Assembly: GCA_002077065.1 (NCBI GenBank)
Contig: NAJO01000051.1
Coordinates: forward strand, 124,001 to 188,000
DNA from: Cryoendolithus antarcticus
Lineage: Eukaryota > Ascomycota > Dothideomycetes > Cladosporiales > Cladosporiaceae
Reading direction: 5' to 3'
DNA: 64,000 nt
The position numbers were made by a program, and so were the translations under genes. Below the pieces are notes generated by a model. It was not told where the DNA came from. It did no database searches and saw only the letters and a list, made by a program, of their open reading frames with translations. Shown piece by piece: positions 41,612 through 51,932 of the stretch (within the stretch, counting starts at the first letter, position 1; each line of letters begins with the position of its first letter).

Positions 41612-43972
41612 TCAAGCCCTCATCAAATTCACAAACCCAACAAACCGCTCCACATCCAATCCCTCCTTGCCCTCACCTCTCGCCGCGGCAACCTCGACCT
41701 CCACCCTATTAACGCCCTGAGCAAGACTCCCCTCATACACGTGTCTCCTCAAGCCTCCAATGCCCTGCCCAACCTCGCCACTCTCGACCACAGTGTCCCG
41801 TTGCGTGAGCCGCGTACCGTTGACGGTCACGAAGCATTTGTATGGCGTTCCACTGCTCAGCCGGCGAGAGATAGTAGGTGAGATCTGCAGGAAGTAGTGC
41901 GTGTGCATGAGTGTGAGTGTGCGAGATTGCGTGGCCAGTGTCGGATGAGGTGAGATCTCGAGGTGAAAAGGCGAGGGGAGTTTGAGGTGAGGGTGCGTCT
42001 TAAGGGTTATGAGAGGTATGAGTGCGTTCTCTAGAGGATATGTGCGTACTGGCGTAGGTGGCAGAACGGTTGGCGCAGTGTAGTGGTAGCTTGTCGGTAG
42101 TTGCGTTGGATGAGGACTGCTGCTGTTTGGTCGGAAAGAGGGCGGTGGCATTGTGCCATTCGTAAGACTCGGGTGCACAGCATTCAGAGCTGGCGACTGC
42201 GAAGGTCGACTTTCGAGCTTCACAGGCTCGGGCGAGCGATGGCTGCCGGCTGTGTGTGATCGCCTTGGGTCCAGCGTTGGGACGTTTGAGTTCGAATGGC
42301 TGGTGCCGTTCACGCCGTACTGTGGGCGCTGCTGCGTCGCATAGCCATCCGCGCCAGCTGAGACCATCTGCCGCTGGCGTGCGAGCGCTTCGCTGTCAAC
42401 CGAGACTGCACCGGGCGCAGGTGGCGGCTTGTTGCCAGACAGACTGAGCGTCACCTTCGGCTTCGGTCCACCGAGCTTCAGCTTGGGTTGCGATGGCTCA
42501 TCGACTTTCGATCGAACGTCCTCAAGCAGCTCATTGAAGTGCTCCTCGAAGTCGTTCGCAAGTAGGTACATCTCACTACCATCCTCATTGTAGTCCCTCG
42601 CGTTCTTCCAGATGAAGGCCATCTCCTCGCCAAACTTATCCCAAGACTTGAAATCGGTGATACCAGTCGGGTCATTGCGACCATGCTGGCCTCTGATCCT
42701 CTTCGCTACGCCCTTCAGCGAAACAGGGTACTTGATGAATTTGTAATAATCTTCCAGCTTCCGCGAAGGCAGCATTGCGAAGGGCGTGTAGATCTCCAAG
42801 CCTCTGTTGAGATTGTCAGTGGACTTGCCTCTCAGCTAGCATGCAGGCAGACTTACTCATCGTCTGTGTACGACAACAACTCATCTATGATCATCTGCTG
42901 CGCCTGCTGGAACGTCTTGCCAGCGAAGTCCAGCCCGCTCTGATTCTCCTCGACTTCAGCAGACGCAGAAGCGGCAGGCTTACTCTCTTCCACAGCTGGC
43001 GTTGCAGAAGCCTTGCCTCTCTTTGCCGGCGTCTCACTCCTCGCTCCATTCGCCTGCGCCCCACCCTCGGCATCCTTGCCAGGCAATGGGGTAGGAAAGC
43101 TCACATACCCTTCCACCTCTCGGTAAGCCGGGTTGTGTATCTTCATGTAGTTGAACACCAGCTTGCGGATCTTCTCGGCATCCGAGAAGGCGCGACTAGC
43201 CTGTTCGTTGTAGTCTTTGGCATTCTGGACCATGCGCTTAAAGTCTGATTCAATCTCGGTGACAGTGCTGTAGGCATTTGAGGCGAGTTTGCGCTCGATC
43301 GTGTCGATTGCTATGGGGAGACGGGTGAAGGTGTAGTAGTCTGGCAGGTCTTTGCGGGAGGGGAGAGTGAGGAAGAGGGTGGAGATTGGGTGACCGGTGC
43401 TGGAGGATGTTGTTAGTCTTTGTCCTGCATGAACTTACGGTCGAGATAACGGCACGTACGTCTTGTCATTCGACCGCTTGATCTGATTGACTAGCTGTTG
43501 TCCAATCTGCTGGATTGCAGCAGTGTCGCTCGATGGTGCAGGAGACGCTGTGGTATGCTTGGAGTTCTGCAGAGTGGCATGTTAGATGTTTTGCGCTGTT
43601 GCAGGCGGCCTTGCAGGTGCAATGCGGTGGTGGTAGCGGTGCTGGGAGCAAGGTTCGGTCATCGGTCGAGATTGGAGGGACGGAGATGTCGTCAAGGTCA
43701 TTCCCGCATGGGTGCTTCGACACTTGCTCTTCCTCTTCTTCGTCCACCTCGACCACCACCAACCCACTCTCTCAACACCGCCGTCGTCGCCTGTGCATGT
43801 CCATGACCTTGCAGCATGTTGCAGATACGCATGTGCGCTGGTGATGCTGCACGCTGGACCAGTGGGCGACTTGTGAAGAGGACAGGGAGGGTGAACTCAC
43901 TACGAGCCGGATCCTCTTGGTCGCGCCGTCATTCGGCGTCGCGTTCGATGCTTTGCGCTTTCTCGACTCCAT
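41612..43972 (-). CDS. RSC4: Tandem-bromodomain subunit of the RSC remodeler, Rsc4-like
   Basis: Four exons: 43972-43901, 43566-43460, 43399-42857 and 42803-41612, giving 637 residues (yeast Rsc4 is 625). The start MESRKRKASNATP carries a nuclear signal. Bromodomain 1 is formed across exons 2-3 (IQQIGQQLVNQIKRS ... LTLPSRKDLPDYYTF ... MVQNAKDYNE). Bromodomain 2 is formed across exons 3-4 (DELLSYTDDE-GLEIYTPF, MLPSRKLEDYYKFIKYPVSL, IWKNARDYNEDGSEMY). A Pro-rich linker and a beta-rich C-terminal domain follow, as in Rsc4. The domains read acetylated histone H3. The donor of intron 2 could also be GTAAGT at 43438, but that intron would be only 39 bp. The 334-bp first intron is long for this window. 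Confidence 0.87.
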
Positions 43973-44729
43973 CCTGCACACTGGCCTGTCACGAGCTGTC
44001 GAGGATGGTTCGGTGTAGACCGGAATAGAGCTTGAAGAGCGATCGTATATGTTGTCCACGCGGCAACGACAATAGCGTGTTCTTCGACTGTTGTGCCTTG
44101 CTGCGCGTCCTCGAACACGATTTGGGCTGAGGAAGCGGCACTAGTGGTCTGTGCACGACGACTTTGGACTTCGCCTGTCATATGAGAGACAAGCAATCAC
44201 ACATCACAGGCACAGGCAATATCGAGACACGCTGCTACGACCGACATACTGGATCATCGACTAAGCAAATGTGAAGTGACAATAGCGACCAGGGACTATA
44301 AGGGATGCTCATGGTCTCACCGAATTTCAGTAGGAAGATTTACCAGGTTATGCTACTGGCAACGACTCCAGTCTCCCTTGAGAATTCAATAGGATCGCTG
44401 ATGTGCAAGTGTGAGTAAGACCTAGTCATTCATAACGGTACCAGAAACCCGCAAAGTTTGGTGGGCAGTCTGCCGTTACGAAGCTTGCGTTGACTACGAG
44501 GTGAGACCCATTGTCTGCACTTGCTTGTCTGGAGCAAACATACACCACAAGAGCGTCTGCTCACTTGCATATGAGCTCTCTCTTCATCTTATCTGTCTCC
44601 TCATTGACATCTCATCCCTTTCCCATCTCCTCAACGTTCCAAGATCCCAGATGCGATCCAAGACGCAGCCCGAGAGGTCAAACACAAAGCCTATACCCAC
44701 TCACATCGACCGCACCACCCACGGCCCGC
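43973..44729. promoter_or_regulatory. Divergent region between RSC4 and a hypothetical gene
   Basis: 757 bp between divergent starts. Several ATGs occur in the last 230 bp, including one at 44651 in another frame. No motif assigned. Confidence 0.45.
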
Positions 44730-45419
44730 ATGGCCGATACATCCCAGGCGCCATCTTCGCCTCTCCAGAGACGGAGAAGTATCATCGAACCACAGATTCA
44801 GCCCAGTGTGGATGGTGGTGTGTCCCTACACAGTTCAAGCGGGACTATGCTGGGCTCAAGCAATTGCCGATGCAGCCCAGGGAGAGAGACGAGATTGCGG
44901 AGTGGGTCGAGCAGTCGAGACGAGGAAGGGGATGGTGATGGGCATGAGATGGGGGCAGGCGAGGAGATGATTGGATCGGGTGGCGAGAGTGAGGAGGAAG
45001 AGGGGTTAGAGGACAGTGGAGGGGGCGTGAAGCTGGAGAAACCGATTGAACGAGATGGTTACATGTCCGAGCCTGCGCTGGTGTGCTGTCCTTACCCACG
45101 CCACCGCTTGACGACCACACAGATGAATCTCTCACGCAATCGTACCTCGCAGCCGTCACTCTGGCCTTCGACTATTGCACCATTGCCGACTCTCCCGCAC
45201 ACTTCGGATCAGTCGGCGCTAACATCGGCTGTGCCAAGCACTCGCCGTCGTCACAAGCGCGAGTACGTCAGCTTGGCAGATCGCCCGCAGGTTGATCCAA
45301 CGGCGCTGGACTTTCAGTTCCCCGGAAGAGCGTACATGTCGGATGACTGGCGGATGGATCAAGAACTACATTCGCGGAAAGCAGACGAAGCCGAGCAGAG
45401 AAAGCGGAGCAAGTCGTAG
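44730..45419 (+). CDS. Hypothetical acidic, low-complexity protein, 229 residues
   Basis: No family recognised. The ATG at 44730 (MADTSQAPSSPLQRRRSII) has a good context; the frame is open further upstream. The middle is very acidic (HEMGAGEEMIGSGGESEEEE), followed by a Ser/Thr/Pro part and a charged C-terminus (RREYVSLADRPQ-like, then FPGRAYMSDDWRMDQEL and a basic end KRSKS). A second frame starting at 44651 overlaps and also looks codon-like over about 60 codons, so an intron or a different start is possible. Probably a disordered nuclear protein. Its stop lies 77 bp from the convergent FAS1 gene. Confidence 0.5.
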   Translation: MADTSQAPSSPLQRRRSIIEPQIQPSVDGGVSLHSSSGTMLGSSNCRCSPGRETRLRSGSSSRDEEGDGDGHEMGAGEEMIGSGGESEEEEGLEDSGGGVKLEKPIERDGYMSEPALVCCPYPRHRLTTTQMNLSRNRTSQPSLWPSTIAPLPTLPHTSDQSALTSAVPSTRRRHKREYVSLADRPQVDPTALDFQFPGRAYMSDDWRMDQELHSRKADEAEQRKRSKS

Positions 45420-45496
45420 ATACCCAACCCCGTCATGTCGCATCAAAACATCCCAGCCCCTTCCCTTCGCATACCAAACACCCCACCCTTTGCAAC

Positions 45497-46120
45497 TTAT
45501 TGCCTAAAGTCTACAACCCCCCTCAACATCCAAACCTCCCCATTCCCCGCCTTTCCCACAACCCCCTCAACCTCCACCTTCCCAGGCATGATTCTCCTTT
45601 CCCCCTCCTCCCCGTGAGTCTCCCACCACACCTCCCCACCCCCAAGCGTCTTGACCTTCTTTCCCTCTTCCCAAGGCCGCTCACAGACTACATGAGCTTC
45701 CGTGAAGCGCTTCAGGTTCTCTGCCGCGCGTTCGGAGCCCTCGGAGCCAGAGTAGGCGTTTGCGCCAAGTTTGTCGTAATCCGCGGGGGATTCCCAGGGT
45801 TTGCGCGGGAGGGACGAAAGGACTGTGTTCAGCGGCGCTAGGAGTGTGGTGTTTTCTGAGGTGGACTCTAGTCTAGATAAGACTGATGATACGTCCCGCG
45901 TGAAGCCGGCGAAAATATTGATGCGCTTCTGAGATGGCAAAAGGTCCGAGAGGATGGATGACGATGCTGATTGAGGTGCTGGCGCGCTGTCTGCGAGGGC
46001 TTCGAGGGGTTGTTGGTTCGGTTGGGCCATGGTGGGGGGCTTTGGGTCGGAGAGGACGAGGAGCTGGGCGGAGGCGCTGAAGATGAGCGAGAAGGGGAAG
46101 AGAGTGTGGTGTAGACGCAT
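45497..46120 (-). CDS. FAS1 (fasciclin) domain-containing secretory protein
   Basis: A 207-residue single-exon ORF from the ATG at 46120. MRLHHTLFPFSLIFSASAQL is a signal peptide. After a Pro/Ala/Ser linker, residues about 65-205 resemble one FAS1 domain: SDLLPSQKRINIFAGFTRD, then the characteristic TLLAPLNTVLSSLPRKPW, and a C-terminal GKVEVEGVVGKAGNGEVWML segment ending in GVVDFRQ. FAS1 domains mediate adhesion or protein-protein contact. This short fungal form is an uncharacterised conserved family, with a yeast relative in the vacuole or ER. No transmembrane or GPI signal at the C-terminus. Its start is 181 bp from that of FAN1. Confidence 0.82.
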   Translation of the reverse strand: MRLHHTLFPFSLIFSASAQLLVLSDPKPPTMAQPNQQPLEALADSAPAPQSASSSILSDLLPSQKRINIFAGFTRDVSSVLSRLESTSENTTLLAPLNTVLSSLPRKPWESPADYDKLGANAYSGSEGSERAAENLKRFTEAHVVCERPWEEGKKVKTLGGGEVWWETHGEEGERRIMPGKVEVEGVVGKAGNGEVWMLRGVVDFRQ

Positions 46121-46301
46121 GGCTGGTATCACGATGAACGAGAGACGGGGACGCTCAGCTGAGGGTATTAAGAACAGCTGCTTCGGTCTACCTGAAGTGA
46201 GTGCCTACGATGTCATTGGCACGTGTCAGCGCGTCCAACCGCGCTGCACTTTGACCTCCTCCAAGCTGCAGGCGCGTGAGTGGCGACGACGAGGCCAGGA
46301 C

Positions 46302-49016
46302 ATGGCATTGCAAGCCAGCAGTCCATCGAAGCACAATGCGATGCTCGGATCCAGCAAGAAGGTCCCTCATCCCAGATCAACGAAGTACGATGAAGCGGAG
46401 GAAGACTTCGCGACGCCTTCGCCTAAGCGGCAAAAAAGAGGACTCTCGGGCTTTGTGAAGAAGACAGTATCGCCGCAGAAGGTAAGAAGAGAAGCTGTAC
46501 CCGACTCAGACGATGATGGAGAGGAAGTAGTGTATGATGGTGAAGCACCCAAAGCTCGACAGACGGATATCGAGACCGCATTACCGCCCATACAGACGGA
46601 TCAGGAAGCTATCGAAGCGTACGAAGCTTCACGAGCTGCTGGAGAGCTTGATATAGATGGAAGGCTTGATCAGAGGAAATGGGAGCGCGGCAAAAGCTCG
46701 ATCTATGTCGATGCGTTCAACCTGGCGCTCGAGACGGTTCTGGACGAGGAGAGCCATCTCTTCGATGAGGCCGAGCACGATGTCTTCACCAACTGGCGCG
46801 GCTTAAGCTATGAGGCGCAATACTTGTATGTGCGGCTATTCCTGCGGAAGACGTCGAGCTGGCATCGCGTGAGTCGGCTGGGGTATCATAGCGATATTGC
46901 AGATCTGCCGCAGGCGGTGCTGGATTTGCAGGTCGCGTATGATCTGCCGAGTGCGTCGTCACAGGTGCAAGACAACCCTGGCGAGTTGGAGGCGCCGGAG
47001 GACGCATCGTTGCGGGACCGATTTTGTTTTGCGGATAGGTCGGAGGATTGCATTAAAGATCTTGAGGAGGCAAGCTCGCTGCTGCTTTTGGACGAGCTCA
47101 AAGCGATCGCGAAGGATGCTAAGGTGCAGGGAAAGAACAAGAAAGAGCTGCTGCGTGCTCTGCGAAGAGCAAGTAGCAAGCAGACTGGTCTCGGCTTTGC
47201 AAGTCTCAGGCGATCTGATACGGACGAGTCCGCGGTGTCCGCAGGCTCGGAGATTGACGACGAGGTGCGAGAGCAGAGAGCGAGAAAGCGAGAGAATCGA
47301 GACAAGCACTTCGTTGACAAGATCATGGCAGAGACCGGGCCTTGCATAAGGCTCTCCTTGCCTACTTTGAAGCTATTCGAGCGGGTGCATCTTGTCTTCT
47401 ACCGCAGCACAGAGTGGACCGAGAAGTCTCTCACCACCATCATCCTCGCTCGCATCGCTCGATGGAACTTCCCTACCTACATCGTGAGTCGAAGTGCGAA
47501 CATCTTCCCGTCTCGCGCGCTGCTCCTGGAGTTCGAAGCCTCTGTGCGTACGCAGTTCAGAGTTGACAACATCCTTGAGTTCAGTGGCACGCCCACGAAC
47601 GACACATTGCAGACCGTACTCGAGATCTTCGAGCAAGTTTATCCACGATGGAAGGTTCTGCTCGCAGAAGAGCAACACAAGGAAGACAGTATCTACTCCA
47701 CAGGTGAAGGTGCTTACTTGCGTCGACTGTCGCCTGCTTGGGTGTATACTCGCATCATCCATAAGGGCGCGTATGTTCTTGGCAAGTTCAAGCACCATGC
47801 CCGCGAGCATGAAGTCCTAGTCGAGCTTCTCAATCAGAAGCTGTTCCATGCTGCGAGACGTGGTGATTGGTACCAGCGCAAAGCTCTGTTGGAGGAACAC
47901 TACATGTACCTACACCTGCCCTCGCCTACAGACTGTAAAGACGTGGAGGCAAAGAAGAAGCATTGGAAGCGAGTCGCATTGCGGACATGCGAGATCGGGC
48001 TAGAAGACCAGCTGTCCCATCTCATCCACCACCACGACTTGCAGAAGCGGACAGTGAAGCTTGAGAAGTCACTCAAGGTGCCAAAGAGGGCTCAACACGA
48101 CTTTGGACATGTGCGACTCACGAAGCCACTAGAGAGGACGTTCACTGGCGTCCGGATTGTACGACCGCCTTTTCTATCACGCCAGAACAGTGGACAGAAC
48201 GCCACACCCAATGCAAAGCCCATACCGAACCGCAACACCAAAACAATCTGGCTCGACCCAGCTTTCGAGCACTCGCCCCGGGGACTCGAGAAACCCGAGA
48301 AACCCGAAGATGAGCTCATAGACGACACGAAACCTCCCATCCTGAGACGTAAATCTTCCGCCCCCTCCTTGGTCGGCGAATGCTCCGTCGAATTAATGTG
48401 CCTCTCCCACTACCGCGCCCTCGGCTACAAAGGCTACCACTCCGAAGGCCGCCTCCTGCGAACCCTCTTTGCGCACCTCTTCCACGACGTCTTGTACCTC
48501 TACATCCCCAATGTCTTCCAGACAGCGTACCAGACCTGTCCCTTAGACCTGCATACAGATGCTTTTTATCCCAGCCGCATCTCCGAGATCAACGCACGGC
48601 TCAACGAGCTGAGCAATGGAGACGCGGGGAGGCTACTAGAGAGGTGCTACGCCGAGCACGGCGAGAAGAAGACGTGTATAGTCGGGTTAGACTGGACGTA
48701 CGAGCCCTCCGATCTCGCTGAAATCTGTGCATCCTTCCCTCCTGCAGCGTTGGCCACGGTGATGAAAGTTATGGCGCAAGAGTACGCGCAGCGCGGCGGC
48801 GGCGTGCCGGATCTGTTTCTCTGGAAACCTCGCAAGGTGAAGGAAGAGGATGGCGGAAGCGAGGGCTGTGAGGGCGAGGTGATGTTTGCAGAAGTCAAGA
48901 GCGAGAATGATAGGCTGAGCGATACGCAGAGGATGTGGATTGATGTGTTGAGTGGTGCTGGGGTGAGGGTGGAGTTGTGTCATGCTGTTGCTGGGGAGGC
49001 GAGGGTGCAGGGGTGA
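46302..49016 (+). CDS. FAN1: FAN1-type structure-specific nuclease (interstrand crosslink repair)
   Basis: A 904-residue single-exon ORF. The ATG at 46302 (MALQASSPSKHNAM) is preferred because the upstream part of the frame is antisense to the FAS1 gene. No UBZ finger is present, as in other fungal FAN1. Visible parts are a disordered basic N-terminus, a FAN1 N-domain region (YLYVRLFLRKTSSWHRV), a SAP-like helix pair (LLLDELKAIAKDAKVQGKN) and helical repeats. The C-terminal VRR-NUC domain (about 813-896) has the PD-(D/E)xK residues in GGGVPDLFLW and VMFAEVKSENDRLSDTQ. FAN1 cuts 5' flaps and helps resolve DNA interstrand crosslinks. Convergent with DUS2. Confidence 0.92.
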   Translation: MALQASSPSKHNAMLGSSKKVPHPRSTKYDEAEEDFATPSPKRQKRGLSGFVKKTVSPQKVRREAVPDSDDDGEEVVYDGEAPKARQTDIETALPPIQTDQEAIEAYEASRAAGELDIDGRLDQRKWERGKSSIYVDAFNLALETVLDEESHLFDEAEHDVFTNWRGLSYEAQYLYVRLFLRKTSSWHRVSRLGYHSDIADLPQAVLDLQVAYDLPSASSQVQDNPGELEAPEDASLRDRFCFADRSEDCIKDLEEASSLLLLDELKAIAKDAKVQGKNKKELLRALRRASSKQTGLGFASLRRSDTDESAVSAGSEIDDEVREQRARKRENRDKHFVDKIMAETGPCIRLSLPTLKLFERVHLVFYRSTEWTEKSLTTIILARIARWNFPTYIVSRSANIFPSRALLLEFEASVRTQFRVDNILEFSGTPTNDTLQTVLEIFEQVYPRWKVLLAEEQHKEDSIYSTGEGAYLRRLSPAWVYTRIIHKGAYVLGKFKHHAREHEVLVELLNQKLFHAARRGDWYQRKALLEEHYMYLHLPSPTDCKDVEAKKKHWKRVALRTCEIGLEDQLSHLIHHHDLQKRTVKLEKSLKVPKRAQHDFGHVRLTKPLERTFTGVRIVRPPFLSRQNSGQNATPNAKPIPNRNTKTIWLDPAFEHSPRGLEKPEKPEDELIDDTKPPILRRKSSAPSLVGECSVELMCLSHYRALGYKGYHSEGRLLRTLFAHLFHDVLYLYIPNVFQTAYQTCPLDLHTDAFYPSRISEINARLNELSNGDAGRLLERCYAEHGEKKTCIVGLDWTYEPSDLAEICASFPPAALATVMKVMAQEYAQRGGGVPDLFLWKPRKVKEEDGGSEGCEGEVMFAEVKSENDRLSDTQRMWIDVLSGAGVRVELCHAVAGEARVQG

Positions 49017-49220
49017 AGGGGGACATCCTTCCTTTCGCAGACCTGACAGGGCTACTAGGTGTCATACTACACACATGAGAACTGCTCTGCGTCGCACGCG
49101 ACGATCGTCTATAAAGGTGAGTGATCGATGTAGTGCTGAGAGAAGACCAGCACTTGGTCTCCCCGCTGTACACTGCAGTCTCTTTGGTATCATCCGTTGC
49201 CTTCAGCTCGCTGATCTTTC

Positions 49221-50525
49221 CTACACTGCTAGCACGGACGCCTGGCCATTGAGCGAGCCTGGGCCCATCTCGCGCAGAGCATCGTGTGGCATGTCCAGCT
49301 CAGCCACTTCTGCTGTTCGCTTTCGCGCATTCGAGTCGCCGGGGCCGTCTGCTTCCTGCTTCGTTCGAGCTTTGTCCACGTCCAGCACAGCAGCTTCTTT
49401 GTTCAGTCGCTTCTTCTCTGCCTTGCTGAGGACGGGCTTCGCGAAAGTGCCCAGCTCGAGCAACTCGTCAACACCTTTCGCCATCTGCACGAAGGTCTCC
49501 TCAGTATCGTACCCAAGCGACTGCACGAGCTCCGTAAAGCTCTTCGCTGCCATCATGCGCTTATACTCCGGTACCTTGCCAGGTACCATCTGACCAAGCA
49601 GATACTTCGTATTACCAAATCGGTTCTCGACTTCAAGCGACGTCTTGACATACTCCTTGACGACTTCTTGCCAAGGTAGCACGCCTTCTTCGCGAAAGCA
49701 GGACGGGTTCGTTTCAGCAGCTGTGGCTATCATGGCACCATTGACGCCGTACTCTTCCGCTGAAGCTAGGCCATCAGTCCGTGACGTGACATCTCCATTC
49801 ATTAGGCAAGCTACCCCGTTCTCCTTGCACACTTGCCCGATCATTCTCAGCTGCTCTCTGATAGCTCGCTGCCTTGGTCTCATGGGCGTCGTCCGGCAAT
49901 GTATTGTCAAACCAGTGATACCCGTTGCGCAGAGTGAGCGTACTAGAGTCTCGGTCTCCTCAGGCGTCTCTAGTAGTCGTATCTTGACCGATACCCCGAT
50001 CTTGAACGGCTCGCCAACTTCCGCCACCAGTGCTCTGAGGATCGAGCAGAGTGTCTCCGGCGTTTTGAGCAGTGCAGCACCCATACCGCCACTCGTGGAG
50101 AAGGGCTTGGGACATCCGGCATTGACATCAATCCCCGCCACATCACCTGCAATGAGTTTTGCTGCCGCAACAGCAGTGACGGGATTCGAAGTGCCGATCT
50201 GATAGATCAACTTCTTTCCTTCCCTCGCAGGGTGAAGTCGGTAGATCAGGCTTTCCCTCTGGTCTAGGCTCAATACCGGATTCTTCAGACCGTTCGAGGA
50301 TACGCGAGTAAAGTCGACAGTCTTCGTACGAGGATTGACAGCGCGAGTAGTCCCTATCAGCGCTTTGTCGATGGTTTCAGGGCCCCAGACAAGGTCTGCG
50401 CCGTATTTGAGAGCCAAGAGACGTGATGGCAGTTCGCCTGACCGGACCATTGGAGCCAGAACAATCTTGTTGCGGTAGTCGACGCCATTGGCGGGGATGG
50501 GAACGCGAGTCGGTAGGGAAGCCAT
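49221..50525 (-). CDS. SMM1: tRNA-dihydrouridine(20) synthase, Dus2/Smm1
   Basis: A 434-residue single-exon ORF. The second ATG of the frame (MASLPTRVPIPANGVDYRNK, 50525) is chosen, five codons in. The FMN-binding TIM barrel shows NKIVLAPMVRSGELPSRLLA, AGIDVNAGCPKPFSTSGGMG with the catalytic Cys, KIGVSVKIRLLETPEET and GLTIHCRTTPMRP. NGDVTSRTDGLA also follows. A helical C-terminal RNA-binding domain comes after, then a charged tail. Dus2 reduces uridine 20 in the D-loop of cytoplasmic tRNAs using NADPH. The animal double-stranded RNA-binding domain is absent, as in yeast. The family is unambiguous. Confidence 0.94.
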   Translation of the reverse strand: MASLPTRVPIPANGVDYRNKIVLAPMVRSGELPSRLLALKYGADLVWGPETIDKALIGTTRAVNPRTKTVDFTRVSSNGLKNPVLSLDQRESLIYRLHPAREGKKLIYQIGTSNPVTAVAAAKLIAGDVAGIDVNAGCPKPFSTSGGMGAALLKTPETLCSILRALVAEVGEPFKIGVSVKIRLLETPEETETLVRSLCATGITGLTIHCRTTPMRPRQRAIREQLRMIGQVCKENGVACLMNGDVTSRTDGLASAEEYGVNGAMIATAAETNPSCFREEGVLPWQEVVKEYVKTSLEVENRFGNTKYLLGQMVPGKVPEYKRMMAAKSFTELVQSLGYDTEETFVQMAKGVDELLELGTFAKPVLSKAEKKRLNKEAAVLDVDKARTKQEADGPGDSNARKRTAEVAELDMPHDALREMGPGSLNGQASVLAV

Positions 50526-51932
50526 GATTCTTTTAAGCATGCCCTTGTGGCGAATGTGTCGAGTAACACGAGCGGAGTTACTTCACTTAACGTAGTTCGT
50601 GTTGTCTAGAATTTGTCCTCTCGGCGGCTCGGTGAGGGGTTTCGGTATCATGCGGACTCTGAAAGCAGCGTAAAAAGATACACTACGGTCGTGGCGAGTG
50701 TATGCGAACCATTGCCAGCCGGTCTTCGTCCGAAGTACTCCACGTGAATGAATGACTGTGGCCGTCTAGAGTGTCAATGCATCAACAGTTGATCGAATTC
50801 ACTGATCGCTGCACCCGATGAACTGTGACAGCCATTGCGCTGGAAGTGACGAAGCCGTTGCGAGATCATCCCGCAAAACGCCCTGGAGTCAAGTCCCGAG
50901 AGTCTGGGCGATGGGACGAGCCGCGACTAGCGCGCTAGTCTATTTTCGCCATGAAGCCAAGGCCAGACTGCACCTCCCGTCAGAGCGATGGACAACACGA
51001 TGCGAAACATCACCATCACCTGCTTTTACACTAGCGGGATGTAAACACTGACTGCCCACGCTTAGTCTTGAAGTGATGGGCCAAAAGTATAGTAATCTGG
51101 ACTTGAATCCGGATTTCGTGTGCAGGGTCTCGGCATTCCAGTCATTGATTGCCACATACTATTGGTGCAGATGCCATCAATGTCTGTCAGGCGCTCTACC
51201 TTCTGTCCGTGCGGACGTGCAAATGTATGTCGCAAGTGGGATTACAGCGTGACGTTGTCAGATTGGATGCGAATCAGGCACATAAAGCTGCTTTTGAAGC
51301 GCGCGCCGCTCGTTCCGTGCGCTATGCAGCCATGAGCACGTAGGCCAACAAATCATTCAGCACATCATACTTGCGCATCTTCGGGCCAATACGCTATCGG
51401 ACGAGTGTTCCACAATCTACCGTCAATAATCATGACATAGCATACTGAAATATTGCGTCTGCTTCAAGTATCGATGTGGAAGGCTCTCTGTTGAAAATAG
51501 TGGATTTCATGATGTTCTTCGCCTTATGCCCGCTACAAATTCGGCTGGTCCGAGCGCCTGTAACCGTCTCCAGTCCGCATCCTCGCACCTTGCCGTGCTT
51601 GTCCCTTTCCTCTTCTCTCCACATCCATCGACATCGCGCTTCTGCCTCGTGTCTTGCTTTCCTCTTCTCTGCGCTTCGTGCAAGCAATTCCCATAGCGCG
51701 CCGAATCTGTCAGTCACCGTCGGATTTATCATCCGGCGCAACCTCGACATCACCCTGGCCACCTGGGCCCTTCGGGAGTTCGCAGCCAGATCAGCACAAT
51801 CTGCGTCGTCATCTGCAATACACGACGTGGTCTCTGCATCGTTTTCACTGCTTCCTGCAACGACAGATGGCAGCGCCTTGACGACTTCGGCGCGACGTAA
51901 CATATGTTGCATCGATATTTGACATAGCCAAC
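50526..51932. other. Intergenic divergent region between DUS2 and SNT2
   Basis: 1.4 kb. The part from about 51560 to 51680 is pyrimidine-rich on the plus strand and may be SNT2 leader. ORFs of 148 and 160 codons lie on opposite strands over 51430-51922, but neither looks like a protein. No tRNA was found: a B-box-like sequence near 51107 lacks a partner A-box. Confidence 0.45.

Noticed and set aside
43400..43438. 39-bp intron in RSC4 starting at GTAAGT (43438)
   Set aside because: Shorter than the minimal intron size seen elsewhere in the window (49 bp). The 60-bp alternative with GTACGT gives a better bromodomain.
44501..44938. 145-codon ORF overlapping the hypothetical gene at 44730
   Set aside because: The competing frame continues to a longer, more protein-like product. 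This frame may reflect a missed intron, so it is only mentioned in that entry.
51095..51160. Possible tRNA (B-box-like TTGAATCC)
   Set aside because: No A-box at the right distance and no cloverleaf could be drawn.
51430..51922. Opposed 160- and 148-codon ORFs upstream of SNT2
   Set aside because: Overlapping frames on both strands, no conserved-looking sequence, and a pyrimidine-rich bias typical of a leader. A small gene cannot be excluded but is not supported.
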